NCBI GenBank assembly: GCA_031278395.1 | Contig: JAITKM010000022.1 | Location: 1 to 15,413, forward strand | DNA length: 15,413 nt | Reading direction: 5' to 3' | Origin: Deltaproteobacteria bacterium | GTDB taxonomy: Bacteria > Bdellovibrionota_C > UBA2361 > SZUA-149 > JAITKM01 | Shown: piece after piece, positions 6,912 through 13,287 of the stretch | Layout: each line of letters begins with the position of its first letter | Position numbering within the stretch: position 1 is the first letter of the stretch | Notes under the pieces: generated by a model | The model's input: the letters and a program-made list of their open reading frames with translations, nothing else | Told to the model about the DNA's origin: nothing | Databases searched by the model: none | Program-made: the position numbers and the translations under genes

Positions 6912-7251
6912 ATGAATTTTAAAATAATGTTAATATGTTACTTATTAGTGGGTTTAGCGCTAAACTCAGCCACTGCTCAAAATGAGCAGGATTGTAAGCA
7001 GGTAGTTATTTTTGATAATATTGAAAAATATTCTAAAAATAAAGAACACGTCTACGTGGATAATAAAGTAATTAAAGGAGCTGACTCCACGACCTTTACA
7101 ACTTTTCAGTTACTAGTAAATGCCATCGCAGAAAAGTAAAAATGTTAAAGTTGAATTTGCAGAATGTGATGCCAAAGATAAAAACAAAGTCTACTCAGCT
7201 GGAAAAATAAAAAAAGATGAACCGAACAGTCTTAAATTTTTAAATAAATAA
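6912..7251 (+). pseudogene. Frameshifted secreted DKNYY-like protein
   Basis: The first frame (6912-7139, 75 codons) begins after AGAGGA and has a signal peptide, with likely cleavage at ATA|QN (after residue 22). It continues with SKNKEHVYVDNKVIKGADST, the pattern of DKNYY-type repeats (D..YVYYnGk.i.GaDp.TF). It stops at TAA 7137-7139. In the frame shifted by +1, open from the ATG at 7120 to TAA 7249-7251, the text continues as SKNVKVEFAECDAKDKNKVY and then SAGKIKKDEPNSL, a second unit of the same kind. One base too many (or two too few) near 7131-7140, in an A-rich stretch, would join both parts into one protein of about 113 residues. The function of DKNYY proteins is unknown; most are exported. 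Its 3' end lies 3 bases before the sctT-like gene, so a translation block could affect that gene. A sequencing or assembly error is equally possible. Confidence 0.65.
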
Positions 7252-7254
7252 GTT

Positions 7255-8013
7255 ATGGAGCTGGTTTTTATTAGAATTTTAACCTTTTCTCTAATCCTGG
7301 GTTTTATACCCTTGAAAATTGCTCCATTGATAGTGCGACTCGCCTTGGGGGTCAGTTTAAGCTTGATTTTTAGCTCGCATATTTATGCTACTCAAACAAC
7401 TTCACTATTTTCTGCTTTAAACTCTTTGAGCGCTGATTTAAGCCAAGCCAGCTTAGGGCAAATCATTTATGAGGTTACCTATGGCGTTCTTTTAGCTTTA
7501 GTCTTTTATTTCATATTTTATATTGTTTTAATTTCAAGTCAGCTAATCCAAGCCCAAATTTTTCCTAAATTAAAGCAAAATCTATTATTAGCACATAAAT
7601 CAGAACCAAATGTCTTTTTTATCATCTGTGCAATGCTCACCATTGATCTCGCCCTTAATATCATCGGAATTGATCAACTAATTTTTATCGTCCACAACTT
7701 TTTATTTTTAAATCTAGCAGAACAGAATTTAGCAGAACTAGGTTTTAAACTACTCGATACTTTTGGACGATTAATTTTTTTCTGTAGCGTGGCTTTAATT
7801 TTTCCCCTACTCTTAGTTTCTTTTCTCTGGACAGCTGTTTTATTTTTGTTGCGCCGTTTTTTACCGAAAGTTGAACTGACCACTTTAGCTAGGCTACCCA
7901 TGTTAATTATGACTTTCTTTTTACTGCTTTACTACACCTACGAAAAAGCCATAATCGAAGCAGGACTGGTATTGTATCACGAAAAATTAAAACAAATTTT
8001 TATAGGGCTATAG
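7255..8013 (+). CDS. Divergent SctT/FliR-like membrane protein, second copy
   Basis: A 252-residue protein with about six membrane segments. Its length and layout fit SctT/FliR: an N-terminal pair of segments with KIAPLIVRLALGVSLSLIF, resembling FliR's P..vk..la.sl.l, then LGQIIYEVTYGVLLALVFYF, a position where FliR/SctT have (q)li(g)E.(l/i)iG..lG. The usual G..id...G motif after it is not preserved; the text reads SSQLIQAQIFPK. The identification relies strongly on the next gene, an SctU-like protein one base downstream, the order seen in sctT-sctU and fliR-flhB. It is only distantly similar to the first SctT at 1796. No Shine-Dalgarno is visible; it begins 3 bases after the end of the preceding broken gene. 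It may be the export-gate part of a second system, an accessory gate subunit, or a decaying copy. Confidence 0.65.
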   Translation: MELVFIRILTFSLILGFIPLKIAPLIVRLALGVSLSLIFSSHIYATQTTSLFSALNSLSADLSQASLGQIIYEVTYGVLLALVFYFIFYIVLISSQLIQAQIFPKLKQNLLLAHKSEPNVFFIICAMLTIDLALNIIGIDQLIFIVHNFLFLNLAEQNLAELGFKLLDTFGRLIFFCSVALIFPLLLVSFLWTAVLFLLRRFLPKVELTTLARLPMLIMTFFLLLYYTYEKAIIEAGLVLYHEKLKQIFIGL

Positions 8014-8014
8014 T

Positions 8015-8719
8015 ATGACAACCACCTTTCCCCCTACCGAAAAGAGATTAAATGAACTACGCCAAAGCAAAATAGCGCCGATCTCTAAAGATTTGACTAC
8101 TTTTATTATCCTGCTCACACTTTTTTTAATTGTATTTATAGGACAGACTGAAATTTATCATAAACTCAGCGCTGTTATGGCTGACCCTGAAAAATTTAAC
8201 TTTTTTGCAACGTTATTAAGTGTTTTAATTATATTTCTAGCTCCACTGCTTGTTTTAGCAGCGCTTAGCGCACTCGCCCAAACTAAAGGTATATGCGGCT
8301 TTTCTCAAAATCAGGAACTGATTAATAAAGAAAACAGGCTAATCGAGCGGGTTTTTAAATTTCTAGCTGGCGCGACAAAAGCCCTAGGTTTAATTTATAT
8401 TATATATATCTATACTCTATCTTATTTTAATAATTTTCAGGATTGGAATAAATTATATAAAGATTTTGTTTTAACAGATAAAGCCTTTGTCCTGCCTGCC
8501 TTAGATTTACTGTTGAACTTTAAGGAGTTGGCTTTAGCTATCAGTGCAATCTGTCTTTTTTACGCCTTAACTTGTGCTCTTATCTCTAGCATTTTTGTTC
8601 GAGTTTATTTTCGCTATAAACACAGGATGACCCGCGAAGAACTACAAGCGGAAATCTTAGAACAACAGATCCGACCTGAAATCAGAAATCGCCTCCCTTT
8701 TGAAAAAGGTGGGGATTAA
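8015..8719 (+). CDS. Divergent SctU/FlhB-like protein, second copy, lacking the autocleavage domain
   Basis: A 234-residue protein that keeps the outline of SctU/FlhB without its end. It starts FPPTEKRLNELRQSKIAPIS, the equivalent of the family's PT.KRL..AR..G.v..S motif and clearly parallel to FPPSARKLKKAREDGDLVKS in the first copy. It has four membrane segments (about 28-43, 62-88, 116-138, 170-196) and then YKHRMTREELQAEILEQQIR, matching the m(t/s)(k/r)ee(v/l)k.E.ke.eg linker. It ends at RNRLPFEKGGD, about 25 residues before the point where NPTH would stand, so it is shorter than the first copy. The conserved LNP..GLKR..S loop motif is replaced by ELINKENRLIERVFK. The gene starts one base after the SctT-like stop codon, so the two are co-translated. 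Reading frame and hydrophobic pattern are intact, which argues for some selection. Confidence 0.72.
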   Translation: MTTTFPPTEKRLNELRQSKIAPISKDLTTFIILLTLFLIVFIGQTEIYHKLSAVMADPEKFNFFATLLSVLIIFLAPLLVLAALSALAQTKGICGFSQNQELINKENRLIERVFKFLAGATKALGLIYIIYIYTLSYFNNFQDWNKLYKDFVLTDKAFVLPALDLLLNFKELALAISAICLFYALTCALISSIFVRVYFRYKHRMTREELQAEILEQQIRPEIRNRLPFEKGGD

Positions 8720-8752
8720 ATAAATTCTTGACCAAAGCAAAGCCACAAGTTA

Positions 8753-8775
8753 AATCCCTCTACCTCTTAGGGATT
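8753..8775. repeat. Short inverted repeat between sctU-like gene and TPR gene
   Basis: AATCCCT (8753-8759) pairs with AGGGATT (8769-8775) around a 9-base loop. No T run follows directly, so it is a poor intrinsic terminator, though TTTTTTAT occurs about 15 bases further on. It resembles the other C-rich/G-rich hairpins near 1505 and 13246. Confidence 0.4.
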
Positions 8776-8811
8776 CACTTCCGTTGAAAATTTTTTATAA
8801 GGATTTTTTTT

Positions 8812-10530
8812 GTGAAACAATTTTTTTTTATTACATTTTTAATTTTAGGATTACTAAATAGTTGCGTGCTAACAAGTAACCTACCAAGCGATCCGTATAA
8901 GTCTTCGACTTCTGCAAATGCTACTACTAAATCACAGTATTACTTTTTAGTAGCAGAATTACTTAATAAAGACGGGGATCCGAATGCTTTGGATTATTAT
9001 GAAAAATCAGTAGAGTTTGCCAATAATTCAAATCCGCTTTTAGAAGCTCGCCTTGTACAATTATATATTCAAGCTGGCAACTTAGAAAAAGCCCTAATTG
9101 AGGTAGAAAAAGGCCTACAATCAACACCAGAGTCAGCTGAGCTTTTGCAGCTAAAAGCTGGAATTCTAGCTAATCAGGGCAAAAGTGATGAGTCAATCGC
9201 AATCTATCAAAAACTCTTAGAATCTAACGAAGATAAGATTGAGGAAATTTCAATTATCATGGCTAGCCTCTATGCTAGAGAAGGTAAAGCCAACGAAGGT
9301 ATTAAAACCTTAGAAGCTTTGTTGTCCGCGAAAAATGATTCAGTTCTAGGACATTATTATTTGGCTAAATTTTATGAAGGTCTAAATGATATCGTTTTGG
9401 CAAATGGACAATATCGTCTGGCGCTTTCGGTTGAAGATAATGAAGGTATTGAATTAGATTACGCTAGGTTTTTAGCCAATAATAAAAAATTTAAGGAAGC
9501 TATCAAAATTTGCCAAAGACTAGCTGAAGATGAAAATGTAGGCTTACAAGCTAAAAAATTAAAAGCTCAAATCTTAATCGCTCAAGCTAATTACGATGAG
9601 GCCTTAGCTGTACTAGAAGAAATAAGTATTTTAACTCAAGACCCTAGCGATATCCGGCTTAAAATTGTTGCAATTAAGATTGAAAAACAAATGTTTGAAG
9701 AAGCCGTGGTTGATTTGCGTAGTATCCAAGAAAAAGAGCCGGATAATAAATTTATCGCCTATTACATGGCGCTGGCGCAAATTGGACTAAAAAACTCCAA
9801 ACAAGCAATTCTGGAATTAAAAACAGTGCCAGAATCTTCTGAAATTTATCTTCAAGCCAAAATTCTGCAACTTTATTTATTGCAGCAAGATAACAACTTA
9901 AATGAAGCTTCACAGGTCTTAAAAGAAATGCTAGCCAAAGATGAAAATAATATAAAACTGCTAATTTTAAAGTCTAGCATTGATTATGAAAGAAAAGATT
10001 ATAAGTCTGCTATTCGTTTATTAGAAAAAACAATTGAGCTTAGCCCAGAAGATGATACATATTATTTTAGTTTAGGAGTTTATTACGATAAGTATGGAAA
10101 ACGTAGTAAGTGTATCACGGCTTTAAAAAAAGCCATTGAACTAAACCCTACTAATGCCACAGCCTTAAATTATTTAGGATATTTGTATATTGAAAAAGGA
10201 GAAAATTTAGAAGAAGCAATTAAGCTAGTTAAACAAGCTTTAGAGCTTGAAGCAGACAATGCTTACTATTTAGACAGCTTGGGTTGGGCTTACTATCAAC
10301 AAAAAAAGTATAATTTAGCACTGGAAGAATTAAAGAAGGCGGTGGAGTTAGTGCCTGCCGATGCGGTAATTTTAGAACATTATGCTTGGGCTTTATTCAA
10401 GAATGGTAAAACGGATGAGGCGTTAAATATCGCGCTCAAAGCTTTGGAATATGAGACAGCATCAGATGATACTGACGTGCGCGAGCGCTTAAATAAGTTG
10501 GCAAAAGATTTAAAAAAGATCAAAAAATAA
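8812..10530 (+). CDS. TPR-repeat outer-membrane lipoprotein
   Basis: A 572-residue lipoprotein: a hydrophobic leader with lipobox LNSC (C18 would be lipidated), a short Ser/Thr/Asn-rich linker to about residue 40, and then tetratricopeptide repeats to the end, about fourteen by my reading. The last units are the clearest: YYFSLGVYYDKYGKRSKCIT, ALNYLGYLYIEKGENLEEAI, YYLDSLGWAYYQQKKYNLAL and the VILEHYAWALFKNGKTDEAL unit. The YLDSLGWAYY...VILEH run is typical of periplasmic TPR lipoproteins found beside LolB-like genes in Gram-negative bacteria. TPRs are protein-binding scaffolds, and the partner is not known. Start is GTG 8812 with AAGGA at 8799-8803. The next lipoprotein follows after 25 bases, so they form one transcript and may act together in envelope assembly. 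Confidence 0.88.
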   Translation: MKQFFFITFLILGLLNSCVLTSNLPSDPYKSSTSANATTKSQYYFLVAELLNKDGDPNALDYYEKSVEFANNSNPLLEARLVQLYIQAGNLEKALIEVEKGLQSTPESAELLQLKAGILANQGKSDESIAIYQKLLESNEDKIEEISIIMASLYAREGKANEGIKTLEALLSAKNDSVLGHYYLAKFYEGLNDIVLANGQYRLALSVEDNEGIELDYARFLANNKKFKEAIKICQRLAEDENVGLQAKKLKAQILIAQANYDEALAVLEEISILTQDPSDIRLKIVAIKIEKQMFEEAVVDLRSIQEKEPDNKFIAYYMALAQIGLKNSKQAILELKTVPESSEIYLQAKILQLYLLQQDNNLNEASQVLKEMLAKDENNIKLLILKSSIDYERKDYKSAIRLLEKTIELSPEDDTYYFSLGVYYDKYGKRSKCITALKKAIELNPTNATALNYLGYLYIEKGENLEEAIKLVKQALELEADNAYYLDSLGWAYYQQKKYNLALEELKKAVELVPADAVILEHYAWALFKNGKTDEALNIALKALEYETASDDTDVRERLNKLAKDLKKIKK

Positions 10531-10555
10531 TAAATTAAAAGGTGGAGGTTTAAGA

Positions 10556-11443
10556 ATGAGAAAGGTGGTTAATTTTTGTTGTCTCTTAACATTAACATTT
10601 TTGTTAGGGGCTTGTGGCATATTTCAAAAATCGGCGATTTTAGAGCAAGTGGGAGATTATAGAAGTGTAGGAGATAAAATGCAAGATTGTGCCGATGGCT
10701 TTTTAAGAGAAGAAATCGGCGTGCCAGCGATTGATAGCTTCAGAACTAAAGCTAAGATTACAATTTCGCACGCCAGCAAAAACTTAAGTTTTGATAGCGT
10801 GATCGTTTTTGAACGACCAGACAGAGCAAGATTAGAATTTTTAAAACCTGGGCTACAACAAATCGAAAGTATAATGACGATTAGCGATGATAATGTTACA
10901 GCTTATTCGACCAGTAATCAGACTGTGTTTCAAGGCAAAGCCAATTATACTAGCATCTATCGACTATTTGGTATTCCGCTGACTGAAGAAGAATTAATGA
11001 GTTGGTTTGTAGGGCGTTTGTTAATTAAAGAAAATTATCAGTTGCTTGAAGTTAAACGTTCTAGCTTATTGCCAGGACGAATGTATCTGCTTTACGATAT
11101 GCATGACGGCAGAAAAGCGAGAATACTGCTAGACGGGGCAAAGGCGGAGTGCGATTATCCGAATTTTAGAATTAGAGAGATTGAGATTTTAGCACGTTCA
11201 AATGAGAAAACTTTGTTTTACACAGTTTATGGATATAATGATGATGAAATGGTTCCAGCAGAAATAAAGTTCAAAATACATGAAGTTTCTGCTGATGGTT
11301 TAATTATCATTGCTAATAAGTATGAAATAAATGCGCCTTTAAAAAAGTATGGTAATAAATTATTCAAAATAAACTATCCAGAACATGCAATAATTAAAGA
11401 TATTTCAGAGATGGATAAAAATGATATGTTGTTTAAGCCGTAG
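10556..11443 (+). CDS. LolB-like / DUF4292-type outer-membrane lipoprotein
   Basis: A 295-residue lipoprotein with leader and lipobox LGAC (C20). The mature part begins with a helix and then a beta-rich domain: FRTKAKITISHASKNLSF, VIVFERPDRARLEFLKPG, then IMTISDDNVTAYSTSNQTVF and LFGIPLTEEELMSWFVGRLL. This order (RP.r.RLE, then the D.v.ay....n....g, then a G.pl...el...l.Gr stretch) is the pattern of LolB and related lipoproteins with the same half-barrel fold. LolB inserts lipoproteins into the outer membrane. This protein is longer than classical LolB (about 200 residues), so a distinct paralogue is likely, and the exact role is uncertain. Strong GGTGGAGG at 10541-10548 precedes ATG 10556. 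Last gene of the two-gene unit; a terminator follows at 11581. Confidence 0.72.
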   Translation: MRKVVNFCCLLTLTFLLGACGIFQKSAILEQVGDYRSVGDKMQDCADGFLREEIGVPAIDSFRTKAKITISHASKNLSFDSVIVFERPDRARLEFLKPGLQQIESIMTISDDNVTAYSTSNQTVFQGKANYTSIYRLFGIPLTEEELMSWFVGRLLIKENYQLLEVKRSSLLPGRMYLLYDMHDGRKARILLDGAKAECDYPNFRIREIEILARSNEKTLFYTVYGYNDDEMVPAEIKFKIHEVSADGLIIIANKYEINAPLKKYGNKLFKINYPEHAIIKDISEMDKNDMLFKP

Positions 11444-11580
11444 CCTCCTTAAAGAGAAGGAAATGGCGGGTAGCGCCGAAAGGAAGGTTGGTATACTTTG
11501 GTACACTATTATTCTGTATTAATAAAAATTCCAAAAAGATTCTTGCAAAGATAAAAATTTTTATGATAGGCAGTTGCCCG

Positions 11581-11607
11581 CAGTCGTGATGTACGATTGT
11601 CTTTTTT
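11581..11607 (+). terminator. Rho-independent terminator after the LolB-like gene
   Basis: CAGTCGT (11581-11587) pairs with ACGATTG (11593-11599), with one G-U pair and a 5-base loop, followed at once by TCTTTTTT. It lies 138 bases after the stop codon and would end the TPR/LolB-like transcript. Confidence 0.6.
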
Positions 11608-11646
11608 ATTTATTTTTAGTTTAGCTAAAATAAATATAAAGAGATG

Positions 11647-11781
11647 GACCTTCTGCTAAGTAAATTATTAAGCGTAGCGCGGTTTGCGAATCGCCCACCA
11701 GCTAATTTATTAATTTATGCAGTTTAGAGACGACGCATTGTAATGCGTCCCTATGCGGATGGATTTATTAAGCAGAAGGTC
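11647..11781. mobile_element. MITE-like element of 135 bp with 11-bp terminal inverted repeats
   Basis: GACCTTCTGCT at 11647-11657 is the exact reverse complement of AGCAGAAGGTC at 11771-11781, and the next bases (AAGTAAATTATTAA and GGATTTATTAA) remain partly complementary. Inside are a perfect palindrome, GACGCATT/AATGCGTC (11732-11739 and 11742-11749), and a more GC-rich core unlike the surrounding AT-rich DNA. There is no reading frame. I see no clear target-site duplication at the edges. It could be a small non-autonomous transposable element or a folded intergenic repeat. Confidence 0.5.
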
Positions 11782-11883
11782 TAATTTTGTACATGTATTA
11801 TTAATTATAATTATTAATATTAATTAAAACTGGAAACCTTTTTAAGGTTTTCTAGATATTAACTTTAAGGAGTTAAGATATAT

Positions 11884-13086
11884 ATGAAAAACAAATTAGG
11901 ATTAACTTTAGGAGCTTTGTTCCTGGCTCCTGTAATCGCTAGCGCTACTGATGGCGCTAGAGTGACTTATGATAAAGGAACTAAAATTGAAATCCCTAGC
12001 GCTGGTTTTGATTTGAGGTTAAATACTGAAATCGCTACTTATTATTCCTATTCTGCAGGTAACAAAGGATATCTTGAAAAGAATTCTTTTGATGTTAACA
12101 GAGCTGATTTTGTCGCTACAGGTAATGTGGCTAACAAAGCTTTTACTTATAACTTAAGATATGCTTTCAACGAGAGTGAAAATCTTAATGCTATTTCGCC
12201 GATTTTGGAAGAATTAAGAGTTGAACCGTATAGTAATTCCTCTTTTTTAAAAGAAGCCTGGGTTCAGTGGAATGCTAGTGAAAACACATATGTTCGTTTG
12301 GGACGTCAGAACTTTCAGTTTGGCTTACAAAACGCTATGGACGAAAATGGTTACTTGTTTGCAACTCGTGCTTTGCCATTTTCAGTAAACCACTATCCAA
12401 CCCGTGACGACGGTATTGTAGCGTCTACTTCTTTTAAGAGTGGTGAATGTGATGCCTTAACTTTAGTTGGCGGAGTATTTAACGGTTATGGTAATACCTA
12501 TGCGGTTAATGATCCGTTTGAAAAAAGCACTGACGTTATTGGTCATTTAGCTGTTAACTATATTGGTAATGGTTATGATCGTTCATATGAAGGCGACTAC
12601 TATCAAACTAGAAATTTGGCTTGGACCTTAGGTTTAAGTGGTTCATATGGCAAGTTAGAAAATCCATATTATGGTGAAGAAGCTTACGAAATTGGCTTAG
12701 ATTTTGGCGCCAAGAAGTCTGGTTTCTCAATTCAATCTGAAGTTACTTGGCATGCGCAACAAGCTGAACCAATTGACCAATATTTAGGTTACTACTTACA
12801 GACTAGTTTCTTTGTTATTCCAGAAAAAGTTGAGTTAGGCTTACGTTATGCCGGATTCTACTATGATAGAAGCATATACCAAGACTACGTCAATAATAAG
12901 TTTAACCACGAAGGATCTATTGTAGCTAATGTTTATTTAGCTGGACCTGCTCTTAAATGGCAAACTGGATTTTCTTATTACAGATTAAGCGGTCATCATG
13001 ACCTCCAAATAGATAGTAATCCAATAAAAGATAGAGACTCCGGTAACCAATACAAAGCATTTACTGGTTTTGTTGGAAACTTCTAA
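11884..13086 (+). CDS. Outer-membrane porin, OprO/OprP-like (first of two paralogues)
   Basis: A 400-residue protein with a signal peptide, likely cut at ASA|TD (after residue 21), and a mature part made of alternating aromatic/polar strands ending in FVGNF, the terminal phenylalanine typical of Gram-negative outer-membrane barrels. Conserved stretches, KNSFDVNRADFVATGNVANK, EAWVQWNASENTYVRLGRQ and FGLQNAMDENG, follow the pattern of the phosphate-selective porin O/P family (R..r......g......y......, then a.v.w......v.vGq....fg.e). Specificity for an ion cannot be read from the sequence. No cysteine-based lipobox. AAGGAG lies 11 bases upstream. A strong terminator follows at 13141, so it is probably transcribed alone and, as a major porin, strongly. 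The gene at 13288 is a paralogue. Confidence 0.82.
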   Translation: MKNKLGLTLGALFLAPVIASATDGARVTYDKGTKIEIPSAGFDLRLNTEIATYYSYSAGNKGYLEKNSFDVNRADFVATGNVANKAFTYNLRYAFNESENLNAISPILEELRVEPYSNSSFLKEAWVQWNASENTYVRLGRQNFQFGLQNAMDENGYLFATRALPFSVNHYPTRDDGIVASTSFKSGECDALTLVGGVFNGYGNTYAVNDPFEKSTDVIGHLAVNYIGNGYDRSYEGDYYQTRNLAWTLGLSGSYGKLENPYYGEEAYEIGLDFGAKKSGFSIQSEVTWHAQQAEPIDQYLGYYLQTSFFVIPEKVELGLRYAGFYYDRSIYQDYVNNKFNHEGSIVANVYLAGPALKWQTGFSYYRLSGHHDLQIDSNPIKDRDSGNQYKAFTGFVGNF

Positions 13087-13140
13087 GTCTATCTGTAACA
13101 AAAATAGAATAATGACAAATTTAAGTTTGTTATTATAATT

Positions 13141-13181
13141 AAAAGCCCTGTGGAGATGAAAATTTCCGCAGGGCTTTTTTT
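13141..13181 (+). terminator. Strong rho-independent terminator of the first porin gene
   Basis: AAAAGCCCTGTGGAGA (13141-13156) pairs with 13163-13178 over 16 bp with one G-U pair and a 6-base loop. The 3' arm ends in seven T (13175-13181). It lies 54 bases after the stop codon and is the clearest terminator in the window. Confidence 0.92.
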
Positions 13182-13199
13182 ATAAATATAGCGCAGTTG

Positions 13200-13286
13200 C
13201 GGGCATCCATCTTGTCAGCACTTCGCACTGACATCCCCCTTCTTTTTGAGGGGCATGTATTGTCCCCCTCAAAGAGGGAGGGAGTT
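13200..13286 (+). promoter_or_regulatory. Overlapping hairpins before the second porin gene, one covering its ribosome binding site
   Basis: GTCAG/CTGAC (13214-13218 and 13228-13232) forms a small hairpin. Then TTGAGGGG (13246-13253) can pair with CCCCTCAA (13265-13272). The same C-rich block can instead pair as CCCTC (13266-13270) with GAGGG (13274-13278), which is part of the GAGGGAGGGAG ribosome binding stretch upstream of ATG 13288. The two folds exclude each other: the first leaves the ribosome binding site open, the second hides part of it. It may be a regulator, or only a dispersed repeat like the one before sctS. Confidence 0.5.
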
Positions 13287-13287
13287 T

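Larger units (their letters stand above)
11444..11883. other. 440-bp non-coding region with terminator, MITE-like element and porin leader
   Basis: No supported gene. From left to right it contains a G-rich stretch of unknown nature (to about 11500), a terminator hairpin (11581-11607), an AT-rich inverted repeat TTTATTTTTAG/CTAAAATAAA (about 11609-11634), an inverted-repeat element (11647-11781), and a very AT-rich stretch (11782-11830) that probably carries the promoter of the porin gene, although no clear -35/-10 pair with normal spacing can be chosen. AAACCTT/AAGGTTT (11834-11840 with 11844-11850) forms a small hairpin in the leader. AAGGAG at 11867-11872 is the ribosome binding site, 11 bases before ATG 11884. 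Confidence 0.6.

Noticed and set aside
7120-7251. Independent small gene of 43 codons
   Set aside because: Its text continues the DKNYY-like protein of the frame before it and no ribosome binding site precedes the ATG, so it is better read as the second half of a frameshifted gene.
13246-13287. Longer N-terminus for the second porin
   Set aside because: The added residues come from the G/C-rich hairpin repeat and would precede a normal signal peptide beginning MKKIITK.
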